This document shows positions 1 to 6,945 of a DNA stretch of 64,000 bases, in pieces (position 1 is the stretch's first letter; each line of letters starts with the position of its first letter). The stretch is from an uncultured Bacteriovorax sp. (lineage in GTDB: Bacteria > Bdellovibrionota > Bacteriovoracia > Bacteriovoracales > Bacteriovoracaceae), in the NCBI GenBank assembly GCA_946480715.1, contig CAMLKK010000007.1, positions 1 through 64,000 of the forward strand, in the 5' to 3' direction. The position numbers and the translations under genes are program-made. A model generated the notes under the pieces. It searched no databases. It was not told the DNA's origin and was given only the letters and a program-made list of their open reading frames with translations.

Positions 1-1
1 C

Positions 2-334
2 ACTGACCACGCGACAATTGGCGACGCGGTTAAAATGATGGAAGACAAAAACGTCTCTCAATTGCCGGTTATTCAAGGCGATATCATCAAAGGTATCGTG
101 AGTGAGACTAGCTTGTTAAAACCGCTTTACACTGGCGAATTCAAACTCTCAGACAACGTGAGCCTTGCTTATAACAAGTCTTATAGAGTTGTTGATATCA
201 ACGATCTTCTGGCCAACGTTCAAGATTCACTTCTCAAAAAAGAAGTGGTACTCATCACTGAAAATGGCAAACTGAAAAACTTGCTAACAAATATCGATGT
301 TCTTAACTTCATCGCTAAAAGAGAAAATGTATGA
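2..334 (+). CDS. CBS-domain protein, C-terminal part (probable cystathionine beta-synthase)
   Basis: The gene is cut by the left edge; only the last 110 codons are present. The frame is open from base 2. The visible protein reads as a pair of CBS modules: the segment ending in SQLPVI followed by a GIVSE turn is a typical CBS core, and a second beta-alpha unit ends at residue ~105. CBS pairs bind adenosyl ligands and regulate the attached enzyme. The TGA stop overlaps the start of a cystathionine gamma-synthase/lyase gene (ATGA), so the two are translationally coupled. This strongly suggests that the missing N-terminal part is a PLP cystathionine beta-synthase and that the pair performs transsulfuration. 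The enzyme identity is inferred from context; the CBS domain is seen. Confidence 0.75.
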   Translation, partial: TDHATIGDAVKMMEDKNVSQLPVIQGDIIKGIVSETSLLKPLYTGEFKLSDNVSLAYNKSYRVVDINDLLANVQDSLLKKEVVLITENGKLKNLLTNIDVLNFIAKRENV

Positions 335-1545
335 CGAAAAAAACTGCTGCAAAAAAAACAACGGCTCCTGCCAAAAAAACTAAAACAAAAGAAGTTCCTT
401 TTCAGGATATCGCGACAAGAGTTATTCACGTTGGCGGGCATCCAGATAAAGAAACAGGCGCAATCATGCCGCCAATTTTTCAAACTTCAACTTATGTTCA
501 AGAGTCACCTGGGGTTCATAAAGGTTATGAGTACACACGTTCTCACAATCCAACTCGTACGCGTCTGGAAGAATGTCTTGCTTCTCTTGAGCAGGCCAAG
601 CACTGCTGTGTAACGGCTTCAGGGCTTTCTGCTTCAATGCTCATGATGCATTTACTTCCACCTGGATCTAATATCATCTGCGGTGACGATGTTTACGGTG
701 GGACTTACAGATTATTTACGACTATCTTTAACAACGTACATAATTTCCGTTTTGTTGATACTACTGATCTTAAAAAATTAGAGAAAGAAATTAAGAGTTT
801 CAAACCAGCAATGATCTGGTTAGAGACTCCGACAAACCCTCTTCTCAAGATTACAGACATTGCAGCAGTTGCAGCTATGGCGAAAAAAGCGAAAGCATTA
901 ACAGTAGTTGATAACACTTTCATGAGTCCGATTTTCCAAAATCCACTTGTATTAGGTGCAGATTTCGTTCTTCACTCGATGACAAAATATATTAACGGAC
1001 ACAGTGATGTTGTTGGTGGATGTATCATGTTGAATGACGATCACCACAGAAAGGAACTTTTCCGTCTGCAAAACTCAATTGGTCCATCTCAATCACCGTT
1101 TGATTCATGGCTGGTTCTTCGTGGAGTAAAAACTCTCGCGATCAGAATGGCCGCTCATGAAAAAAATGCTATGGCGGTTGCTCAATACCTTGAGAAACAT
1201 CCTAAAGTTGAAAAAGTTGTTTACCCTGGACTTAAGTCTCACCCACAACATGCGATTGCTAAAAAGCAAATGCTAGGTTTTGGTGGCATGATTACTTTCT
1301 TCCTAAAAGGTGACATCAAAAAATCAAACAAGTTTCTTGAAACGGTAAAACTTTTTGCTCTTGCTGAAAGTTTAGGTGGAGTTGAAAGTTTGATTGAACA
1401 TCCGGCAATCATGACTCACGCTTCAGTTCCAAAGAAAGTTCGTGAATCGATTGGTCTGACTGATAACCTTATTCGTTTATCGGTTGGGATTGAGAATGTA
1501 CAGGATCTCATTGATGACCTTGAAGAAGCCTTCAAAGCAGTTTAA
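331..1545 (+). CDS. Cystathionine gamma-synthase / gamma-lyase (PLP, Cys/Met metabolism)
   Basis: 404 residues, full length for the Cys/Met-metabolism PLP enzyme family. The PLP lysine lies in HSMTKYINGHSD (K219), preceded by the VVDNTF aspartate motif (~192-197). The N-terminus carries an extra lysine-rich stretch of ~20 residues (KKTAAKKTTAPAKKTK) not usual in the family; such tails are seen on several proteins here. The enzyme interconverts cystathionine with cysteine or homocysteine. The start overlaps the stop of the upstream CBS gene by four bases (ATGA). Next to a cystathionine beta-synthase-like gene the gamma-lyase direction (reverse transsulfuration) is favoured, but sequence alone does not separate synthase from lyase. 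A strong intrinsic terminator follows. Confidence 0.9.
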   Translation: MTKKTAAKKTTAPAKKTKTKEVPFQDIATRVIHVGGHPDKETGAIMPPIFQTSTYVQESPGVHKGYEYTRSHNPTRTRLEECLASLEQAKHCCVTASGLSASMLMMHLLPPGSNIICGDDVYGGTYRLFTTIFNNVHNFRFVDTTDLKKLEKEIKSFKPAMIWLETPTNPLLKITDIAAVAAMAKKAKALTVVDNTFMSPIFQNPLVLGADFVLHSMTKYINGHSDVVGGCIMLNDDHHRKELFRLQNSIGPSQSPFDSWLVLRGVKTLAIRMAAHEKNAMAVAQYLEKHPKVEKVVYPGLKSHPQHAIAKKQMLGFGGMITFFLKGDIKKSNKFLETVKLFALAESLGGVESLIEHPAIMTHASVPKKVRESIGLTDNLIRLSVGIENVQDLIDDLEEAFKAV

Positions 1546-1551
1546 ATAATG

Positions 1552-1577
1552 AAGCCCGGGAAACCGGGCTTTTTTTT
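1552..1577 (+). terminator. Rho-independent terminator after the cystathionine gene
   Basis: Perfect 8-bp stem AAGCCCGG / CCGGGCTT with a GAAA tetraloop, followed by a run of T (1570-1577). It starts seven bases after the stop codon of the cystathionine enzyme gene and lies just before the convergent phosphatase-like gene. Confidence 0.92.
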
Positions 1578-1582
1578 GTTCA

Positions 1583-2659
1583 CTAAAGTGTATAAAGAGT
1601 CTTTTGATCGAGTTCCACCATCGCCATCAACGCATCAGTGTTTAGAAAATTCCCCGCTTTGTTTCTAGAAACTTCGAAGAAGAATTCATTAATCAAATCT
1701 TTTGTATTTTTATCCTGATTGTTCGAGAAGAATTTTTCTGGCGAGAGTTTAGCATTAAGTTCGGCCAGATTTTTTACAGCTCCGTGAGAAAGAATTGCAA
1801 ATTTTTCTCCCGGTTTTAGTTTTAGTTCAATTGTCGATTCGAACGGTAAGCACTTTCCGTGAAAGAAATAATTTCCATTTCCTTTGCAGTTTAAAGTAGC
1901 CGTTAAATTCTTCAAATTGATTGTGGCCAGGCAATAAGTTAGTTCAGCTTTATTGTCGGCTGCATGCTTAGCAATCATTGTTTCAAAATGTTCACATTGT
2001 GATGAAAGCGTTGTCGTCGGTGTCGACATTTTTAAAACTTCCATTTCTGCGAGGATCATTGAAGAAACAATGTAGTTGTTTGTACCGGCCATTAAAAAGA
2101 GAATTTGATTATCGCTTTGAAGAATATCGAAAAACTCTCCTCCGCTTTTTTCACCGGCCATGAATTTACTGGTGATAGTTACACCTTTAAAATTATCTGT
2201 GCGAACTTTCACCAATCGATCATGAAGATCTTTAACTCTCGTAAGTTCACTTTTTGTGTATTCATAAAGTTTGTCCATATCTGAAGCCAGTGAATCTAAT
2301 TGAACTTCAGAAGCAGGAACGGCCAGTTGCAAATAATTCTTCAACAAAGGCACATTATAATTTAATTCTTGAGTCAGATCGATGAATCCGAAAACTTGAT
2401 TCACGTTTGCACTTAATTCAGCAACTAATTTGAAATCGCGACGAGCATTGATAGCAATTACTGTTTTTTGCGTTCTTTTAGAAAGAAGCATTTTGCATTC
2501 ATTTACCCGATCTTGATCGAGGTTAAGAATAAGAGGTCCACTGCCTTCAATAGAAGTATTCCACTCCTTCAATGAAGCCTCCATACCGACTTCGCGGGCC
2601 AGATTTTTAATATAGTCATCAAATCGTTGTTCAACTCGAACATAGTTCAATTGTTTCAT
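1583..2659 (-). CDS. Degenerate SpoIIE/RsbU-type PP2C phosphatase domain protein
   Basis: 358 residues from the ATG at 2659, chosen because GAGGAAAT precedes it; an in-frame ATG eight codons upstream lacks this. The N-terminal ~120 residues are unassigned, then a short helix with heptad character (SDMDKLYEYTKSELTRVKDL) leads into a C-terminal domain whose strand order resembles SpoIIE serine phosphatases. SKFMAGEKSGGEFFDI matches the usual 'GGDFYD' block, and AILSHGAVKN takes the place of 'LYTDGV'. The metal-binding aspartates expected at these places are replaced (GGEFFD, no DGV), so catalysis is doubtful and a partner-binding role is possible. No transmembrane segment. Monocistronic, convergent with the cystathionine gene. 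Family call is from pattern recognition only. Confidence 0.6.
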   Translation of the reverse strand: MKQLNYVRVEQRFDDYIKNLAREVGMEASLKEWNTSIEGSGPLILNLDQDRVNECKMLLSKRTQKTVIAINARRDFKLVAELSANVNQVFGFIDLTQELNYNVPLLKNYLQLAVPASEVQLDSLASDMDKLYEYTKSELTRVKDLHDRLVKVRTDNFKGVTITSKFMAGEKSGGEFFDILQSDNQILFLMAGTNNYIVSSMILAEMEVLKMSTPTTTLSSQCEHFETMIAKHAADNKAELTYCLATINLKNLTATLNCKGNGNYFFHGKCLPFESTIELKLKPGEKFAILSHGAVKNLAELNAKLSPEKFFSNNQDKNTKDLINEFFFEVSRNKAGNFLNTDALMAMVELDQKTLYTL

Positions 2660-2800
2660 GGTATTTCCTCGTAATCCTAACATTGTAAAATAACGTCGAA
2701 AAAAGCGTTAATTAAAAAACGAGCACCACAAATAATAGGCAGTAAACAAAAGGGAGGGATTTCTTATACCCTCGTAATCTGGTCAAATTCGCATCTTTCC

Positions 2801-2828
2801 TAAAGTTGGACATGAACCTAGCCGATAC
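2801..2828 (+). promoter_or_regulatory. Candidate sigma-28 (FliA) promoter upstream of the HD-GYP gene
   Basis: TAAAGTTG at 2801-2808 and GCCGATAC at 2821-2828 match the FliA consensus (TAAAGTTT, 11 bases, GCCGATAA) with a 12-base spacer. The element ends 44 bases before the ATG of the HD-GYP gene. The rest of the gap between the two genes (2660-2872) shows no other clear feature. Confidence 0.55.
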
Positions 2829-2872
2829 TAAATGAAAGTGGTGGGCCATTAGGTCACCTTGTGGAAATTTTC

Positions 2873-3643
2873 ATGGCTAAAAAGAATAACGTTTATCAGC
2901 TTTCTGCACATAAGGCGAAGAAGTCCAAAAAACCGAGGACTGAAGCGCACGTTATTTCTCATCCAGCTTCAACAGCTTTTCCACTCAATCCAGCTTTCGC
3001 AAATGATCCAGTAAAAAAAGAATTTTTCGAACTTTCAGTTAAATCACTTTTAAGTGCTCTTCGCTGTAAAGATGAATACACGTGGGGACATTCTCTTCGT
3101 GTAGCTTATTTCTGTGTTTCTGTTGGTAAAGAAATGGGATTATCACCTGAAGAAATTTATGAATTAGAGGTATCTGCTCTCTTTCATGATCTCGGAAAAA
3201 TTGGTGTACCAGATTCCGTTTTGAGAAAACCATCAAGATTAACTGATGAAGAATTTTTAGAGATGAAACTCCACCCGACCAAGTCGTATACCATCTTAGA
3301 AGATTATCCAATCTTTAGAAAAATGGCGATCAATGCAAAATATCACCATGAACGCTTTGATGGGCGTGGATATCCTGATGGACTTAAGGGCGAAGACATT
3401 CCTCTTTTTTCAAGAATCATTCTTATCTCAGATACATTCGATGCAATGACATCTACTCGTCCTTATCGCAAAGGACTTCCATTCGAAGTGGCGTTTGCTG
3501 AGCTTCGTGAGTTTGCGGGCACTCAATTTGATCCAGTGATTGTGGAAAAATTTATTGCTTGTATGACGAAGGAACAACAGAAAAATCAAAAGACGTTTAC
3601 TCTGCAAGTGCTAGAAGGAAATTTCCTTAAAGACGCTGCTTAG
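2873..3643 (+). CDS. HD-GYP domain cyclic-di-GMP phosphodiesterase
   Basis: 256 residues. After a basic ~45-residue N-terminus the whole protein is one HD-GYP domain: the HD pair at 105-106 (ALFHDLGKIGVP), HHERFDGRGYP at 158-168 carrying the GYP signature, and the closing SDTFDAMTSTRPYR. All metal-binding residues are kept, so hydrolysis of cyclic di-GMP is likely, and the protein should be cytoplasmic. No receiver or PAS domain is attached. The ATG at 2873 is preferred; a GTG four codons upstream (2861) is possible, as both have only weak ribosome binding sites. A FliA-like promoter lies upstream, which would tie it to motility. Its stop overlaps the stop of the convergent envelope protein gene. 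Confidence 0.9.
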   Translation: MAKKNNVYQLSAHKAKKSKKPRTEAHVISHPASTAFPLNPAFANDPVKKEFFELSVKSLLSALRCKDEYTWGHSLRVAYFCVSVGKEMGLSPEEIYELEVSALFHDLGKIGVPDSVLRKPSRLTDEEFLEMKLHPTKSYTILEDYPIFRKMAINAKYHHERFDGRGYPDGLKGEDIPLFSRIILISDTFDAMTSTRPYRKGLPFEVAFAELREFAGTQFDPVIVEKFIACMTKEQQKNQKTFTLQVLEGNFLKDAA

Positions 3644-4482
3644 TTCTGACAAAACGTCGTCGCAAGATTCGTACTCACATTATATTTCTGAACTTTGATG
3701 CAATCTTCTTCTGAATTATAAACATTCTGTACGACACACTCTTGAGCGTTTCCTTTAGCTTTATTCCACTTCATGTTTTTATTGCAAGCAATGTATTGAG
3801 GTTTATCAATGCAGGCCCAGTGTTTGTCCTTGCAGTTATAAACTAATCCACGCCCTAATACTTCATATGAAGGTGGTGGTGTCTGAACTTCTTCTTCAAC
3901 AATTTTATCTGCCATATTGTTTGAAGACTCTGCACTCTTTTTTTCTACGTTATCAATCAACTGATCTAGTTTTTCATCCAACGCTTTTTCACCAGTAGCA
4001 ACCTTCGGCTCTTGAATTGGTTCAGGCTCTACTGCAGGCATTTCAACAGGAGGTGTAGGCTCTTGTGGAATGGAAGGTGCTTCTTTATCAGTGATATTGA
4101 TATTTTCCACAGGTGGAGCAGTTTCTACTACTGGAGGAGTTGTTGTTGTTTCAGATTTTGTTGCTACAACAGCTTCTGCTGGTTTTTCGGCAGCAGCTTC
4201 AGGCTTAGGTCTTTTTCTGCGCGGTTTAGGGGTAGCTACCGTTTCAACAGCTTCTTCTTCAGGATTCAAAATAAAATGATCGAGGGCCAAATATCCCAAT
4301 GCAATAATAACAACGACGCGGATGAGCATACCTTGTTTTTGCTTTGGGTCGCTCGAACTTTCGCCTTCTTCCGATGACGTTTCTTCGCCTTCTTCAAGAT
4401 TTTGTTCTTCTTCTTCACCCTCCGCACTTTTTTTAGCGCCAGGAAGACTGTTTTTGATGTTTGTGATAAGTTTTTCGAGCAT
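3640..4482 (-). CDS. TonB-like membrane-anchored periplasmic protein with Cys-rich C-terminal domain
   Basis: 280 residues from the ATG at 4482. Order: an acidic cytoplasmic N-terminus rich in Glu and Ser (~20-55), one transmembrane helix (ending ALDHFIL, ~60-80), a basic stop (PRRKRPKPE), a long Pro/Glu/Ala/Thr linker like that of TonB, then a C-terminal periplasmic domain of ~75 residues with six cysteines (VYNCKDKHWACID and following). The architecture is that of a protein spanning the periplasm, but the C-terminal domain is not a recognised TonB domain, and I know no function. Upstream in-frame ATGs (4506, 4515) exist; all lack a clear ribosome binding site, so the start is uncertain. Divergent from the aldolase gene. 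Confidence 0.7.
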   Translation of the reverse strand: MLEKLITNIKNSLPGAKKSAEGEEEEQNLEEGEETSSEEGESSSDPKQKQGMLIRVVVIIALGYLALDHFILNPEEEAVETVATPKPRRKRPKPEAAAEKPAEAVVATKSETTTTPPVVETAPPVENINITDKEAPSIPQEPTPPVEMPAVEPEPIQEPKVATGEKALDEKLDQLIDNVEKKSAESSNNMADKIVEEEVQTPPPSYEVLGRGLVYNCKDKHWACIDKPQYIACNKNMKWNKAKGNAQECVVQNVYNSEEDCIKVQKYNVSTNLATTFCQN

Positions 4483-4504
4483 ATAGAAATTATAAAGGAT
4501 TTTC

Positions 4505-5149
4505 ATGAAAGTCATAGATGACGGAGTAATTAAATACGACCGGTCAAATTTTACCTACTGCCCTTCTCTTCCCGAGCAGGAAATACACACTCTGGAATAC
4601 TGGAGAAAAAAACTCTACAAATTAAATCTCATTGGTGAGTATCCAGAAGTGAACATCGGTTTCGGAAACATGTCAGTCGTTCAAGATTATCAAAATATTT
4701 TCGAAAGCAACCATCGCCAATTTGTGATCACCGGAACGCAGACAGGAAAATTTGCAGACTTAACCGGCGCTCACTACACTCGTGTACTTGATTACGATAT
4801 CGAAAATCTAAAAATCAAAACTATGGGACCTATTGAGGCCTCTAGCGAAGCACTCACTCATGCTGCCATTTACATGGCCAATCCTAAGATCAATGTTATT
4901 TTCCACATTCATTCAACAGACATCTGGAAAGGTATGATCAAAGATAATACCGACTACACTTGTGAGAGTATTCCTTATGGTACGGTTGAGATGGCGCACG
5001 CTACTCAAAAGTGTGTCGCTAAAAAAACTCAGGGAACACTTTGCATGCGTGGACATGAAGATGGTGTGGTTATTTATGGTGAAGATTTCGAAACTGTGGG
5101 CAGATTAACTCTGGAACTTAACGAGCGATACTGTTCACTAAATAACTAG
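4505..5149 (+). CDS. Class II aldolase/adducin family protein
   Basis: 214 residues, normal length for the class II (zinc) aldolase/adducin fold. The family metal ligands are visible: E115 in SSEALTHAAIY, H134 and H136 in IFHIHS, and H184 in RGHEDGVV. Relatives include L-fuculose-phosphate aldolase, ribulose-5-phosphate 4-epimerase and methylthioribulose-1-phosphate dehydratase; the sequence does not decide among them. The gene has no sugar-catabolic or methionine-salvage neighbours, so the substrate is unknown. It ends 32 bases inside the 3' end of the convergent ATP-grasp-like gene. Confidence 0.82.
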   Translation: MKVIDDGVIKYDRSNFTYCPSLPEQEIHTLEYWRKKLYKLNLIGEYPEVNIGFGNMSVVQDYQNIFESNHRQFVITGTQTGKFADLTGAHYTRVLDYDIENLKIKTMGPIEASSEALTHAAIYMANPKINVIFHIHSTDIWKGMIKDNTDYTCESIPYGTVEMAHATQKCVAKKTQGTLCMRGHEDGVVIYGEDFETVGRLTLELNERYCSLNN

Positions 5150-6131
5150 TGAATTGATTTCCCGCCGGAGAAAGCTGGATTCCATCTCTCGGTTCCCCAT
5201 TTTCTTCTTTCTCTTTTTGATTTTGGATAATCCACTCTATTGGACCATCACTGCTAAATTTTTCTGCCAACGAATTCAAAACAAGTCCCATTGTCTTACG
5301 ATAATTTACTTCTACTAATGGATAGGCCTTCAGCATTCCATTTTTTTCGTAAATAAAAGAATCAATTTGAATATTCGATTGCGCTCCCATCGAAAGATAA
5401 ATTTCCGCTATGTCTTCGAGGTCTTTTTCTAAATCAGAGATATCGAAATCATATTTTTCGAGAATACATTTTTTAAATTCGTTAGGTGTTGATGCTGCCA
5501 TTCCACCGCGGAAAGCACCACGACTCGAATTATAATTTTCAACCATGAATGATTTTACAATTTCGCCTTCCCTGACAACAAAAGTAGTTCCGAGATCGAA
5601 AACTCGTTTGTACTTGGGCTCTAACAATAGTGTTCCCTGCAGCCTTAATTTACTTTCATCTATCGTTTCAATGGAAAAGCTTTGATGACCAATTCCACTA
5701 AAGCTGTGCGGATGTTTTAATAGCCACTCTGTGAATTGAGGATATTTTTTGCAATGAGATTTAATTTCATCAAAGTTCTGTACCCAATGTCCGTATGCGA
5801 AACCCCAGTCATTAGTTTGAGCAATCTGTGACGATGTTAATTTAGAATTTAACTTTTTTTCCAATTCTAAATCATGATGATGGCCCCACCATGGAGATGC
5901 TTCCTTTGCTTGCGGAACAAGTTCAGGAATAACAAAATCGAGACTTTTTAAATGTTGTAAATACTCTGAAGAATAATCGCGTACATTTTTTAAACGCGTT
6001 TGTTCCTGTTGAATGAGGAAGTATACATATTCAAATTCTCTTTTGGCCCTTAGAGAAGTTGAAGAATTTGGATTGTGATGAGGATCAAAAAGATAGGACT
6101 CATAATCAAGATCAACTGAAAACGTTCGCAT
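5118..6131 (-). CDS. Possible ATP-grasp-like protein, third gene of the helicase-DUF455 operon
   Basis: 337 residues, soluble, no signal peptide. I do not recognise the family with certainty. The segment LLLEPKYKRVFDLGTTF followed by VREGEIV and the glycine-rich SSRGAFRGGMAA resembles the substrate- and ATP-binding strands of ATP-grasp ligases; this is a resemblance, not a proven assignment. An N-terminal histidine cluster (WWGHHHD, ~82-88) is notable. The ATG overlaps the TAA of the upstream DUF455 gene (TAATG), so expression is coupled to it, and the role is probably shared with that ferritin-like protein. Confidence 0.55.
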   Translation of the reverse strand: MRTFSVDLDYESYLFDPHHNPNSSTSLRAKREFEYVYFLIQQEQTRLKNVRDYSSEYLQHLKSLDFVIPELVPQAKEASPWWGHHHDLELEKKLNSKLTSSQIAQTNDWGFAYGHWVQNFDEIKSHCKKYPQFTEWLLKHPHSFSGIGHQSFSIETIDESKLRLQGTLLLEPKYKRVFDLGTTFVVREGEIVKSFMVENYNSSRGAFRGGMAASTPNEFKKCILEKYDFDISDLEKDLEDIAEIYLSMGAQSNIQIDSFIYEKNGMLKAYPLVEVNYRKTMGLVLNSLAEKFSSDGPIEWIIQNQKEKEENGEPRDGIQLSPAGNQFTSYLVNSIAR

Positions 6132-6943
6132 TACCAGTTTTTCCGATTTGTGACTTTAAACTCGTCTCTAAAAGCATCAAGTTCGTTGATAAAGTTTTCA
6201 TCCAACCCTGCTTTCACTCGAGACGAGCGGTCAAAATGAATTCCTTTCCCTCGAGCCGGAGTCATCACACCAGGAAGATGCTCTTTATAATAGTTCCACA
6301 AATCTTTATCTGCTCGCCATTGATTTAACCAATGAGCACCCAGAGCTACGTGCGAAATTTCATCTTCAAAAACAATCCGCATGATCTTTGCTGTTTCGAA
6401 ATCTTCAACTTCCGCAAAACACTTTTCGTAGTATTGAGCAAAGTCGAGATTGGCCGATTCAAACGTGAGCGCCATGGCGGAATAAAAATGCGATGGAGTT
6501 TTTAGCTTCTCCATTGATCTCCAAAAAAAATCATTGAGTGGGAAGTCACCTAACTCGACCTTAAAATCTTTCATGCGATTTAAATAGAGTTTTAAATGCT
6601 TCTGCTCATCCTGAATTGTTTTGATAAGGCCTTTTTTAAAAGGCATGAGTTCCGGAGTATCAGGATAAATGAGTAGTGCTGCGGCCATCATTTCAATGGC
6701 CAGTAATTCATGGTTGGCAAAAAAGTGAAGAGCTAAACCTCTTCGTTCTTCATGGATGAAGCTCGCTGCACGCGGAAACTTCGTTTGCTCATTATCAAAT
6801 TTTAATCTTTCAGTTCTTCCAGGATTGGCGACCAGTTCATACTCATCGCTACTGACGAAAAATTCAAGGCCCTTGCTGGAAGTTAACTTATCTTCCAGCG
6901 AGGGTCCTTCTAAAAGGAGTCGAGCATATTCTCTGTGATTCAT
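6131..6943 (-). CDS. DUF455 ferritin-like domain protein
   Basis: 270 residues. The four-helix ferritin-like pattern of DUF455 is clear: HFFANHELLAIEMM, then TIQDEQKHLKLYLNRM, a FW motif, LTFESANLDFAQYY, and FEDEISHVALGAHW. These helices supply the E...ExxH pairs of a di-iron site, so a carboxylate-bridged di-iron oxidase or hydroxylase is likely. Substrate unknown. The gene begins two bases after the stop of the helicase gene and ends on the start of the ATP-grasp-like gene, giving a tight three-gene operon. Cytoplasmic. Confidence 0.85.
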   Translation of the reverse strand: MNHREYARLLLEGPSLEDKLTSSKGLEFFVSSDEYELVANPGRTERLKFDNEQTKFPRAASFIHEERRGLALHFFANHELLAIEMMAAALLIYPDTPELMPFKKGLIKTIQDEQKHLKLYLNRMKDFKVELGDFPLNDFFWRSMEKLKTPSHFYSAMALTFESANLDFAQYYEKCFAEVEDFETAKIMRIVFEDEISHVALGAHWLNQWRADKDLWNYYKEHLPGVMTPARGKGIHFDRSSRVKAGLDENFINELDAFRDEFKVTNRKNW

Positions 6944-6945
6944 GA

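Noticed and set aside
4012..4377. Open frames on the plus strand, including a 121-codon one
   Set aside because: They are antisense to the Pro/Glu/Ala-rich linker of the TonB-like protein, whose biased codons keep the other strand open; the product is an odd Phe/Arg/Cys-rich sequence without a ribosome binding site.
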